A stretch of 64,000 nucleotides of DNA from Takakia lepidozioides (GCA_030704615.1 CM060732.1:3844001-3908000), one strand, 5' to 3'; numbered from the stretch's first letter, positions 52,516 through 63,981 are shown. The notes: a model not told the origin generated them from the letters alone. Numbers and translations are program-made.

Positions 52516-52812
52516 GAGGAAGCCTGGAAATGATGCCTTTACAGGTGCAAAATGGACTATGCATCTTTGTTTTGCAAAGACACACTCTCCTCCATCCAAC
52601 CTATTTTGTGCTGGCTCATATGAGTGTGCGGTGCTGCACACTCATTTGTTCTATCCATGTGTAGTAACACCAACGTGCACACCCTGGGCCCTTCAGGCTA
52701 TTTTGTGCGTGGTTACAGTGTGCGGTGCCGCATACTCTTTTAGGGGGTCTTCGTGATGTGGTAGAAAAGTTAAGAGACAATAGTTGCATTGCATAATGAG
52801 GCTGCCTGCAGG
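52516..52812 (+). repeat. Probable intron containing two palindromes
   Basis: Between recognisable exons; GAGTGTGCGGTGCTGCACAC (52622) and ACAGTGTGCGGTGCCGCATA (52717) belong to the family of the 116 bp array. A CTGCAG acceptor lies at 52807-52812. Confidence 0.6.
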
Positions 52813-54615
52813 TACATAAAGTATGTTCTCATGGCAGAGAACTGCTTGGACAAACATCCTGATTTTGTGGACCTGTGGCTTGTTCCTGCCGGCAACCAGA
52901 CCATGTTTACTACGGGGATCTTGCAGGATTGGGGCCCAGACCATCTTTTTGCCTGTGGTTGGTATTTGGATTGCCCTGTTTATGAGACCCCAGCGCAGGA
53001 GGTGTCTTTTGAGGAGAGAGAATGAGCGTGTAGCAGCCACCGCCTCAGCTGCCGACCTCGAGATTCATGATAGAAATTTGAGGACACTTGCAGAGAAAGA
53101 GCCTCCCGCTCAGCATACCCCGGGTAAAGGTAGAAAGGCAAAGGGAAAGGATGTTGCTGTTGGTGTGGGGAAGGAAGGGGTAGGGGGAAGGGAGCACAAG
53201 GCAGGTAGGTGGGCAGGGAAGTGTTGCAGAAACTGGCCCTACGACGGATGTCTAGCCGACCAAAGAGACTCCACCGCATGGTAGGGGATCCGGGAGAAAG
53301 AACAAAGGGGTGGTTGATCCTAAGGACCCGTACCATGCAGTGGAGCATCCCACGAGGGTCATTCACCCTATCAGGTTGGAGATGGCCAATGTTGGGTTCC
53401 TTGCCATGATGGAGTCCAAGAAATCTGATTACAAGGGCGATCCATCACCAGTGTGGGAGAGGATTGTGGAGTTCCTCGGCACGGTGCGTGTTGTCTTTTG
53501 CTTCTTGTGTGTTGTGGGCATGGCTCGTTTCAATCCTCTTGAGCATTCCATTGCATGCTTGTTTGCAGGCTAAAATGACCAAATCCTGGGTGAACGGGAA
53601 GGAGAAGCCATATGCAGCCGAACTCATCATCTTGGACATCCCAGATGGGTTGCCAGTCCCGGATGTCCCTCCAGCGGGTGCTTGTCCAGGTTGGAATGCT
53701 TTTGATGAGCGCTACTGGTGGTGGGTTTTCTCCTTTTGCAATTTCTTTCTGTCCGATGCAGGTGTTTTGGTGCTCATCCAGTCCATCGACCTTCGTTGTC
53801 GCCGTGCACTTGCCAACTATTTGAAAGCCTCCGGTATGAGGGTCGTGAAGACATGGAATTGTGTGAACAACATGTACCTGACAAAGGGGGATCGTCCGGG
53901 AGAGATGGTAAATCTGCCTTCTTATTCCTCTTCTTGGTGGTTCTTGGATGGAGTTGCATAAGTCGCTCAAATGAATATGGAGGGGTCTGGTTTTCTCGTT
54001 TCTTAGTTCCTTGTGGATGTCATGTTCGCAGACTCGTCTGTTTGAAGCTGTTTGTCTCATCCGAGTGCATCCACCTACGATTCCAGCCGTCATTAGGGAG
54101 TTTGCCATCACTCATGGGGGCAAGTTCATAGACGAGAGGACAGATCCTCCCACGGATGACATGCACCACAACTACGTGGACAGCAACGTGTGCTTGCGAA
54201 GGGGGAATGGGGTTCCTTGGAGAGGGGCCAGGGAGAGGAGCCCAGCTTTCATTCAAACGATTGTGGAGTGCTGCACCTACACCGACGCCAGAATTCTGGA
54301 TTTGTCAATGGGCACACGTTCGTCTCTTCATCCTTCACATTTGATCGGGTTTGTTTGAGCTTGCACTTTCAATACTTCCCACCATTCCAAATGAGTCTTC
54401 AATGTCTGTTTCCTTCCTTCTATTCCATTGCAGGTGCTTCATACCACGCTTGCAAGGCCAGTGCGTGACATCTCTTCGGGATTGAAGGGGATGCCAAAAT
54501 TTACAAGAACCTCCTGATGGGTTTGGGTGGACAAACTTCTTAAGTCCTTCCGAAGCCCCTTCCCGGTGTTATTGATACAGGGAGACGTCCGACAAGGAGC
54601 TGGACTCCGACTTTG
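52813..54615 (+). pseudogene. ParB-like/methyltransferase-like gene, copy IV, methyltransferase half
   Basis: Exons in order: YIKYVLMAENCLDKHPDFVD... (from 52813); a Lys-rich linker with frame shifts near 53020 and 53205; HPTRVIHPIRLEMANVGFLA to GGCACG/GT at 53482. After CAG 53570 comes AAELIILDIPDG...WNAFDERYW (motif IV-like, again DIPDG), then GVLVLIQSIDLRCRRALANY (motif V-VII-like) to GDRPGEM/GT (53909). After CAG 54032 comes TRLFEAVCLIRV...RERSPAFIQTIVECC (motif X-like) and ILDLSMGT (motif I). After CAG 54433, ASYHACKASA and, one frame off, HLFGIEGDAKIY (motif III-like). Intron positions before TRLFEA and within motif I equal those of copy I. The gene is frameshifted and probably inactive. 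Confidence 0.65.
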
Positions 54616-55654
54616 CCTGTGAGTAAGTTCAACCTGTGGATGCTTGCATTGTTGTTTCAATACCCAGAATCATTGTTCTTAAGGCAAAGTGCACATGGGA
54701 GACATCCTCTTCGTTAGACTTGTGCATTGCATCATTGTATTCAAAATGGGTTTTTGTCGACTTGTGCAAGAGTCCGTGTGCTTCCACTCACCCTCCAGGG
54801 CTATCACACCTTTTTTGACTTCTTTCAAGTCTTCCTCAGTCTTACATGCTGCCCGTCTGTGCGGAGGCACTCGCAGCAAGCATGTCTGTTCATGGCATTC
54901 GCAGTCCAACCATCGATGGCCATGGTAGAAGACGTGGTGTTGGGGCCGGAATCTTTGTGGATGACATAGCATAGGAGGTCGATTCTGATTTTGATGACTG
55001 TGACACTTGATATCAAGTTTTCTTTTACTTTTATTCGGGGCCAATTTTGAGATGGGATGGTTGTGTGTCCTTGTTGTCCTATTTGCAATGTGTGCGTGGG
55101 ATGCAAATTCCTGGGAACAAACTATTGTTGGAGATGGGGGTTGCATGGACTGCCCGGATTGTTCCTTCAATCTCTTTAGTGTTTTCCGGAGCTCACAGGC
55201 TTGTGTGCATTGCAAAAACAAACAGACGTCTTTGGTTTGGGCAGTGCATTCTCGCATCATTTGCTCGTTGGTCTCCAAACCATTCCTGCCAGAACAATGC
55301 TTGGTAAATCCATCACGTTAAAGTCCACGTGATCAAAGATCATTCAAGCATTCTTCTGGTGAGCATCCATGATGCTCCCGCACATACCATACATGTTCGC
55401 AAGGGTGGTGAGTAAGAAAACATTTTACAGGGATCCGCTTTGGATGATGTGAGTGTGCACCTGCTCACGACGTAGTCACATTCCCATGCAAGGGCTTGGT
55501 ATGTTAATAACGTCTAAATGGATGCAATGGATAGAAAGGATGGATACAATGGATGTAACACATCCAGTCTGCATTCCCTGGAAAGGGCTGATCAACCCGC
55601 GGTAATAGGTGACACCCGCGGTAATAGGCCTTGCATGTTCGCTCCGGCATGCTG
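54616..55654. other. 3' flank of copy IV, no supported gene
   Basis: Would contain the end of the gene and its 3' untranslated region. A minus-strand frame of 199 codons (54679-55278) is Cys/His/Lys-rich without motif order and is probably chance. 55350-55440 contains TGCTCCCGCACATACC and CATCCATGATGCTCCCGC, which echo the PPR gene at 895-925 in reverse. Confidence 0.35.
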
Positions 55655-55752
55655 ACGTGGCGTGAGCCTGTGCTGGGCTCACGGGCTCCTGGGCTCACAG
55701 GCTCACGCCTCCGGGCTCATGCCTCCGGGCTCACGGAATAGCACCCCCCGTT
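55655..55752 (-). repeat. Mutator-like terminal motif of the family-2 element (right end)
   Basis: Read leftward from 55750: CGGGGGGTGCTATTCCGTGA, then repeated GTGAGCCCGGAGGCATGAGC. It aligns with the family-1 ends (GGGGGCTGCTATTTCATGAG). CCCGCGGTAATAGG occurs twice just inside (55597-55628), as in family 1. Confidence 0.75.
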
Positions 55753-56470
55753 GTTTGTGATTGGCGGTACCGCCAATCGTGTTCTTGAGACCATAGAGTC
55801 ATACTGATTTCCTTTCCAGCACTCTGTTTCTTGTTTTCTGCAGCAGGTAGAAGTGATTGTCAGTAACGCCAATCGCTTTCCTTTCAAAACTTAGATTTCA
55901 TGCATTTCAGACCATCTGCATTCCACTCACTTTCTGATACAAAAGAAAGTGAGTGTTGGTGCCGACAATCACTATGATCCAGTATTGATTTGCACAAAAC
56001 CCAACCTTATCAGTTTTTGTAGTGTAGTGTATTGTGATTGTCGTTAACGCCATTCGCTGCTCCTTCAGACCTTCCTATACCTGCACGCGTAGAAAGAGAG
56101 TACCGACCATCACTATTCAGTCATATTCATTTGCTTTGCATTTTTTCTGTTTCAGGTTTTCCAGACTAGGGAAGAGGAATGGCGGTACCGCCAATCACTT
56201 TTCTTGAGACCATACTGTAGCTTCATGTCTAAAAACAGTTGTAATGTACATTCCAAAGAGACAAGACATAGTGATTGTCTATAACGACCATCACCATAGA
56301 GTCATACTGATTTTCTTTCCATCACTTTGTTTCTTGTTTTCTGCAGAAGATAGAAGTGATTGTCAGTAACGCCAATCGCTTTCCTTTCAAAACTTAGATT
56401 TCTTGCATTTCAGACAATCTGCATTCCACTCACTTTCTGATACAAACAAAAGTGAGTGTCGGTGTGCCTG
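55753..56470. repeat. GATTGGCGGTACCGCCAATC palindrome family
   Basis: A perfect 20 bp palindrome at 55762 with diverged members near 55853, 55955, 56036, 56105, 56180, 56272 and 56355. A block of about 120 bp (AAGTGATTGTCAGTAACGCC, then CTTTCCTTTCAAAACTTAGA) is duplicated at 55847 and 56350. A related member, GATGGTCGGTATCGACCATC, is at 48001. Confidence 0.85.
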
Positions 56471-57762
56471 TGCTGAATTGCATCTGCTACTGTTACCTGT
56501 TTATGGATACTTTTTTATTGTCACTTTGGCAGTATCATATCAAAGTCACTCCAAACTATCTACCATCTACCCATGACCATCTACCCATGCAGGTTTCTTG
56601 TAGCTATCCTTCCACAGGGAATCATCGGTAATCTGGAGCTTGAAATCCGGCTTTCTTGGATGATCTGGACCCACACTCTATCCCTGCTCCTTCAGCTATC
56701 CATGCCTCTGCATAGATCATGCATATATCCTTGCATTGCTGTTAGCAGCTGACAATGACAGCCTACATTTGTTCCAGCAAACACCCAACTCAACTTACCA
56801 CACAAGTTCCTATTCTCAATTGCATCTGTTACTCTCTGTAATCCAACAGGCATTTACCTTTTTGCCTCGGTTGTCCCACCATTGACTGGGGTCAGAAAAG
56901 TATTCATTCCACAGCTTCCCCTCATCTCCGTTAACTGTTTTTCGATACTTTCCTGTTGTCACATTGGCAATATCATGTCAAAGTCACTCCAAACTAGATT
57001 CACTCAACCAGCTAGCAAACTCTCCTTCCCCGTAAGGGTGTGTTTTGGTATCTGAGCGAATAAATATTTTATCTAAGAATATAATTTCAAAAATTCGTTA
57101 TTTAATAATGTGCCACTGTCCCATGTTGGTCAGTAATAATAATTATAATAATTATTTTAGTAATTATAATAACAATAAAGTAAATCTACAACCCCCAACA
57201 GCGACGCGTGTCAATTGACATGAGGAACCACGTGTCAAAATCACGATGCGACACATGCTGACGTCTGATTCCCTCCTCTGCAGTCGGATGGCGTCGCAGT
57301 CTGACACGTGGCGTGTTCTGTAGAGAGCATGTATCTCTATTGCACAGCGGCTGACATGGACCCGTTCAGTCATTCAGTAATGCCAGCGTGTATGACTACC
57401 CCCACAGCTGCTCTGGCGCCACGTGACAGCCAGCCTGGAGAGTCATATCTGCCATGTCACAACTGACTAGGTCTTTACGTCTGCAGAGTCAGGAAGTCGT
57501 AAATGGCTTCCATGACTGCATTTGCAGTCATAACACAGAGACGTAAAAGCCGCAATTTGTTGTAGTTGTCCATCCTGCAAAGTGACAGTGCTGAGGAGTC
57601 TGTGCCGACTTCTGCAGTTGCTTTCTGTAATATTTTGTGTTCGATGCAATGCTGTTTCATTCTGTTTGATGGTGAGCTTCTCTGCTCGAGTAGTCCGTGC
57701 TGACTACCAAATATGTGGTCTGGCATGAGAGTGAGTAGTCTGTGCCGACTACCCAATCAGAG
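56471..57762. other. Intergenic, with a G-box cluster
   Basis: No credible frame. TTACTGTTACC.../TGTCACTTTGGCAGTATCAT and TGTCACATTGGCAATATCAT (56518 and 56958) are diverged duplicates. Three CACGTG boxes lie at 57230, 57305 and 57419. GTCTGTGCCGACT-type half-palindromes occur at 57598, 57695 and 57739. It may include an LTR of the gag-containing element that follows. Confidence 0.4.
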
Positions 57763-59672
57763 CTATGCAATGGCAGTGAGACCGACTTCAGCTTTGCTTC
57801 TGGTAACTATCATTGTACTTACTTCTAGTACAAAACATGGCCTAACCATGTGAGCTGCCACCATTGGGCCTTCATTCACATGCGCTTGCATCTCATTTTG
57901 GTGTCTGATCCAGAATGGACAGGCTACTTTGCGATGTCCTGCCTGGTTACAATAGTAACACAGTTCTTCACCATTGGGTCCTCGCCCTTGGTCTGCTCTG
58001 GGATTATTTCTATAATCCTGATTCCCTGGCTGGTAATTCCCCCTTGGATTACCCTGATAGTTGCCTCTGGGGTTGCCTTGGTAATTCCCTCTTGGATTAC
58101 CTCTCCCTGCCATACCATTGTTATATCCACCAGGCCTACCATAGTGGTCCTGATCATTGTTTCTTCTTGGCTAGGGCTGCACTTGATGCATCCTTACTTG
58201 CCTAGGTTCTCTTGCAACTGTCCTTTTGTTTTAATAACAATTGTCAGTAGAATGGTTATCCATTTTACAGATAGTAGAGTGTTTCTCCTTCATGTGGCAT
58301 TCAGCTGTGGTATGGCCTTCATTCTGACATTTTGCACACCAAACACCCTTTCTTCAATGTGTTGCAGCCTCTGTGGCATACCTTTTCAAGATTTCTTCCA
58401 GCCTTTTCTCATAGTTATCCCTCTTCAACTTCTCCTTCTTCTTACTCTTCCTCTTGAACTCTTGCTCTTCTTCCTCATCTAACTCATCTTCAGAGTCCTC
58501 ATCATCCATTTTCTCTCTCCTAAGCATCCCCAATTGCTCAATTATGCTGGCTGTTTCAAATGCCTCTTCCACTGTATTATGGGGTAGCATATCCACTGTC
58601 TTTTGTAATTCAGGTCTTAATCCACTCACAAACCAGGTCTTCTGTAACTCTGGTGCTGGTACAGCAGCCAGCTTTTTCATCATTAACTCCATCTTTTCCA
58701 TGTACTCTTCAACAGTTTCATGCTTCTTTTGCCTTAACTGTTGCAAACTCCCATACACTTCATCCTCAGTTTTGCTTGTCCAGAACCTATTTCGGAATGT
58801 TGTACTAAGGCCATTCCATGTTAGGAAATGATTGTTAGGAAACCTTGCATACCATTCACTTGCTTTCTTGATAAGTGAACAGGAAACAGTCTCATCTTGG
58901 CATCATCGCCATTCTCATTGTTCACAATACACATGTGCTCAAATTGGCTGATGTGTACATCAGGATCCCCTTTTCTTGCATATATTGGAAAATGTGGTTT
59001 TGCCCGTGTTGGAGGTACCGCCATCTGTGGCCCTACACTCTGCCCACTGGCAGGTGCTGGTCCTTGAGGACCTACTGTTGTAGTGGCGGAACTCCCACCA
59101 AGTGTTGGCCCCTGAACACTCCCTGCTACTGGCCATTCTATACTTACAATATTCCCAGCTCCAGTTGCACTACTTCCCACACTCCCTGTCCCCCCAGAGC
59201 CAGATCCAAGCTGCCCGCCTGATCCCCCTGAGCCGACACCTTTGTTGGCCTGTGATTCAAGTGTTCCACTTGATCCAGGTCCAACAGGTAATTGGGATGT
59301 CCTGGTTGTAGTATCAACCTCAACTGTTGGATCTACTTCTTCATATTCTTCATCTTCCAAATTCTTCTCTTTGTTTCCATCTTCCAAGTTCCTCTCTTGG
59401 ATTTCCTCTTCCTCACTCATATAACTCAACTAAAGTGGTGTTGGAGAGTCTGAACTCTCCGTTGGCTCTGCCACATCCTCCTCTCCTTCTTTGTCTTGTG
59501 CTTTAGAAACTGGAGTTCCTGCTTTTGGTGTTCCATGCCAACTCTGATCATAGATTTCTGTCAAATCTTTAATCCAGGGATGTACCTTAGATCTCTCCCC
59601 TCGTGGCTGATCTTCTTCCTGCACCAAATCCCTTAATCTTTCTTGTAAAGAATAAGAAGGAGTGGCATCCAA
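57763..59672 (-). pseudogene. LTR-retrotransposon Gag, second lineage, decayed
   Basis: Minus-strand frames make a long gag. The N-terminal part (59672-59430, acidic; 59429-58821, Gly/Ser-rich spacer) leads into FPIYARKGDPDVHISQFEHM and the capsid region YGSLQQLRQKKHETVEEYME, then LQKTWFVSGLRPELQKTVDM (58758-58354). A charged Lys/Glu segment and RGNYQGNPRGNYQ repeats follow. The zinc knuckle is CYYCNQAGHRKVAC (58113-57763; CX2CX4HX4C). Frame breaks near 58821, 58350 and 58160 and a stop at 59430 disrupt it. It differs from the chromovirus gag and may belong to the lineage of the RT/integrase at 9440-12074, which lacks a gag; this link is only a guess. A Mutator-like element end sits just upstream at 59724. 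Confidence 0.8.
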
Positions 59673-59723
59673 CTCTGGTTCCTCCGGTATGGGTGATCTA
59701 CTCTCTGGTCTTCATGGTCTGAG

Positions 59724-59775
59724 AGGGGATTGAAAATGCATGAGCGGTGAGCGGTGAGCATGAGCGGAGTATTCC
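59724..59775 (+). repeat. Mutator-like terminal motif of element D
   Basis: GGGGATTGAAAATGCATGAG is followed by CGGTGAGCGGTGAGCATGAG and CGGAG. It resembles the other ends and faces the 3' end of transposase D. Confidence 0.65.
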
Positions 59776-60572
59776 AAACCTTGCCCGAACCTACATCGAA
59801 CCAGAATTATAGAACCGAAAATGCAGGTCCCGACATCCCCGCGCATCGACTTCCCCATATATAACAGGGACAATTTGGGATTTTGTAAAAGCGCACAGAA
59901 ATTGGGGTTTCAACGCCTATAGCCGTGCCCCAAGTTTCGCCGTTATAGTCGGCACCGACTACAACACAGCAAGCCAATGTGGGGTAAAACGCCCCGTGCG
60001 AAGCTTGCGGGTGTTGTAATCGCCAACGACTACAGAAAGCATACGAAATTAGGAGGGTAATCGTCGTCGAATTAATTCAAATACAATGTGGCAAATAAAA
60101 CTTGGTTACGGTTATAGACAGCGCCGAGTAGGTGACACGAGTTGGGTGAACGAATTGAAGAAGCATATGAGGAACGTAGATGAACGAAGGTATTGCGTTG
60201 CAGGCTCAAAGTATAGTCGGTGCCGACTTCATGCACTTAAGTTAAATGAGGCAACTGAGTGGAGTATCTGTTTAAAAGTCCATACGGCGCATTGCCTACC
60301 CATGGCTCTTGGTTTTGGAGGAGATCAGAAAGCACTCAAAGAATGAGTTTGGGTTGCCTTGGCCATTGCACCATGAGTCAAGATCATGGAAGCTGTTGAA
60401 GCATCGTAGAAGAGAAATTGTAATCCGCAATATTGAAATCCGGGCACATCATTGGATGATACCAAACAGTTTAAGTGGCATAGAAAAGCCTAGTGTCTAC
60501 TCAGTGATAATTGGGGCCTCATTAAGTACTAGATGTGATGACACCATGGTCGGCCATGATAAACAGTCCTCA
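59776..60572. repeat. Subterminal region of element D
   Basis: No credible gene. Contains TATAGTCGGCACCGACTACA (59945), GTAATCGCCAACGACTAC (60015) and TATAGTCGGTGCCGACTTCA (60213), members of the TATAGTCGGTGCCGACTATA family. Confidence 0.7.
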
Positions 60573-63500
60573 CTATGGTAACCAAGGACAAAGGTCGTGA
60601 ACTAACATTGCCTTCACCTCATTTATGGAGAGATTAGGGTGGTTGATGTCCTTCGAGTCTTCCCGCATTTTCAATCGGCGCAACAAAATATAGTATATGT
60701 GCTTGCAATGGGTGTATGCGGATTTAGCCCTCTTCATTTTTCCAAAGTCAGGGCGGGTGTACTCCGGACTTCTAGAGATGCACACATTGTAGAACTCCCC
60801 TGCTTTGGCCGATCCCGGTGTGCAGAGTGTGTACACACGACCAATTCCAGGGCGGGGAACATCTTTGAACGATTGTACAATTGCCTTCAAAGATTGTCCG
60901 AGCTCCATCTTTTTACGGGCTTGTGCACTCAATGGCTTTCGTCGATATATTTTACCCCATCTCTTGGTTGCATATGTGTCCGGATCCAGGTGATTGGTAT
61001 CCTCCGCAACAGTGTCCCCCTCTCCCTCGGCAGCGCTCTTATTGTATGTACGAACAAGTTGAAATCCAGCCACGGTTAAGGCGTCAACCTCCTCCTGATT
61101 TAAATTTGTCCCAACCATCACAGGCCAAACGTCGGGAACATCTGGTCTATCGAGCACACATCGCCCTGCTTCACCACCGACGCAGTACACGATATCAGTT
61201 GGGCAGTGCCACATTTCCATCATCCAAAGCCGGAGGATGGTGTCGACCCACATATCTTGGAGCAGGAACACCCAAACTGTGGAGTGGCCGGATTTCTTCT
61301 TTGCATGCCTTTGCACTGTCAGACCGTACTGCCCAACACTTTACTCTTGAAGTGTCGGACGTCCGGGCGATGTGCCAACATGTTGTGGACACGGCGGTCT
61401 CTAAAACCGGCTTTCTATTCTGTAGTGGAAGGTCATCCTCCAACGTCTCTAGAGACATCTGAACAGTAGTTGTGGGCACTCTTAGTCCTCCGGCACCTTC
61501 ACGGCGCCTGGGTGTGGTGCGGAGGTTCATGTCAGGCCTCCATGAATGAAGGTGTGTCTCGTCTTCTAAGTTGCCCAAAATAATCTTCCGCTTTGTTGTC
61601 CGAGTGAGAAGGTCGCCCTTGAGCCCAGGATTTCTACCATGGAGAGGAGTTCCCTCCACAAAACTTCTTACCGCCTCTGCCATCTTCAGAGGATCAGAAG
61701 ACCGCGCTACCGCCCAATGTAATAATTGTTGGCGGTCGGGACCAGAACCCTTTGCACCACCCTTTAGATAAATATGGAAGGCCAATGATTGCAAAATAGC
61801 CCTTGTCATGTCGTCTTTGTTGGCTATGTACAGGTCCACTTTTAAGACACCACTCCCGGCCTGCCAGCTCGCATGCACGGACTCAGACATGTTGACATTT
61901 GGCATTGCTGCGTCCTCTTCCAAATCCAATCCCTGCAGGTAAAATCTCCATCATGAGAGCTACATTTGCGTGGACAACGAAAAAGGCAAGGTCTTAAGGT
62001 GAGGTTTATCGAAACAATATCGAGCCTGAAGTTATCGGCACCGAATATAGCCATCGAATGCTTCATGACACATAACCCAATCTTAAAGTCGGTGCAGACT
62101 ATAATGTACCCACAATAGTGCCATGTCTTACGCTATAGTCGGTGCTGACTATAGAGAGAATGTTCTACTGAAGTGAGCTGCACAGATGGGACACTATGTT
62201 ATAGTCGGTGCAGACTATAATCCACAATAGTGGCATTCCAACCGAGGCCGGCGTTTGGAGGAATAATTTGCTACATGTTTTGTTATAGTCAGTGCAGACT
62301 ATAAGTTGTGGACATAAGTGCTCTACGTTACGGTATCTTCGGTGCAAACTGTACAAGTTCTGCTGCAGTGAACCTCATGTGATCAAAGAAAATGTGTTAA
62401 CATTAAGGATCAATGTTAAAATCTAATGTCATAGTGGGTGTAGACTATAAGGTAAAACAGTGCCATTGCAACGCTATAGTCGGTGCAGACTACAGTGGAA
62501 TAAGGTCTCCTCACATGTGTTGTGCTTTATGTCACCGAAGCGACTATGAAAGCAAGGTTTCGCTCATATGAGCAGATCTACATCCGCTCACGGATTCTTT
62601 TTGAAGTAGAATAAACAAAGTTCTCAATGGAACCGTAATAGTCGGTACAAACTATGACAGTTTCACTTTTGCTCACGTGAGCATAACCCGAAAAAACTGG
62701 GCGTACGAAGATATTGCATGCAACAATTGAATGCTTACATTGCGGACATATGCCCCAAGTTGATAGTAACGGTATGTCCACCACGATAGCCAGCTCTCCA
62801 ACGCGGGAACATCTTCATCTCAAGCGGCACCAGAAGACGACCACCAAGCTCGGATGGCCAGAAAATTGAAACCTCCGCTTCCGCCTCAGTATTTGACGCT
62901 CTCCACTTCGTACAAAGCTGTACATGTGCATATTGGAGGTTTTCGGAGATGTATTTTTTGGTCCACTTCTGGAGGCTTTGACCCCAGTGGAACCCACATG
63001 TTCTCTCACGATCGGGCATGGGTTCCCCGCCTCCATACACTTCGCGAACAGCAGCCCAATTTGCATTTGCATTGTCGGCCATGAATCCCCGAAATTGCGG
63101 TTGCCCCTTCCCTGCTCGCAGCATCTGTTCATTGATGGATTCCCACACGATCTTCTGTGATTCTGCATCCTCACATTTCATTTCGCAAATTGCGATCAAC
63201 ATGAGCTTCCGAAAATTCGGATGGTACACGTGACAAGCCATTGTACTCCATCCGTGTATCCGCTTCACGTTGTCGAACATAATCCAGCTACTTCCCAGCT
63301 CCCCCCCCGGACGGATCATGTCCACCAGATGGACTCCACAGCCCTTTCCAACAATTGACATCTTGAATATGAAACATCTCTCATCCACACTCCCTTGGCC
63401 TGGGAAGCGGCTCCCATGGAAATAGTCGTACCCGCTCCACTTTTTCATTGTCAGTAAAGCTTCTACTTCACTCCCAAGCCCCATTTGTGCTTTTGTCTTC

Positions 63501-63981
63501 TTTGTCTCGTAACGAACACCACATTTGCCCACGGCACCGACCTCCTCCATGAGCGCCTCGAATTGCTCATCATCGAGCTTCCATCTCTCGGTTGCACCTG
63601 GCAATAACACCTTCTCCATGGCAATGGACTGAGCAGCAGACATTTGCACCGATTTTGGCCTTGCAGACGGTGACCTATGGATTTCTTCAGCAAGTGCAGA
63701 TTTGGCTTTGGCGGCAGCTTCCCGGCATGCTCCAGGTGCAGATGGATGTGAATGAATGCCAACATGCACGGCTGCTCTGGTCATCGTTGGTGGTCCTATC
63801 ACGTAGAACATTTTGGCACGGCAGGTGTGCATATATGTAGGTGGATGGTTGCAGTGAGAACATAGGAAGGTGTTCCAGGGCACCTGGCTTTGCGGTTTGA
63901 ACTGACCATCGTAATGCCCCATCCAATGAATCTCATTGTGGCTGCCCTCCCTGAGGAAGAATGGGCACGTTCCTCGGACAC
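60573..63981 (-). pseudogene. SWIM-finger DDE transposase D
   Basis: Minus-strand transposase, two exons visible. 63981-62739 reads HCNHPPTYMHTCRAKMFYV with AAVHVGIHSHP (zinc region), SGYDYFHGSRFPGQG, CGVHLVDMIRPG, FRGFMADNANANW and CGFHWGQSLQKWT. It then shifts frame near 62880 into FLAIRAWWSSSG and a TGA, ending YVRN/GT at 62739. After an 806 bp intron, 61932-60573 gives MSESVHASWQAG, a linker, a frame shift near 61205, and the C-terminal part with YTRPDF...YTHCKHIYYILLRRLK. In this SWIM finger the CxC pair has become Y-T-R, so zinc binding is probably lost. It shares order and motifs with copies A-C but is clearly another family. The N-terminus lies beyond the window. Confidence 0.85.
61933..62738 (-). 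repeat. Intron of transposase D filled with palindromes
   Basis: GT at 62738 (AAT/GTAAGC) and AG at 61933 (CTGCAG). It contains members of TATAGTCGGTGCAGACTATA near 62087, 62133, 62198, 62283, 62340, 62432, 62475 and 62638. The same intron in copy C is only 86 bp (31090-31175) and has none. Confidence 0.8.

Noticed and set aside
54679-55278. 199-codon minus-strand frame
   Set aside because: Rich in Cys/His/Lys without spaced motifs and overlapping the 3' part of the rightward MTase-like gene; probably chance.
57850-58482. 210-codon plus-strand frame, membrane-protein-like
   Set aside because: It is the antisense shadow of the gag zinc-knuckle and NYQGNPRG repeat region.
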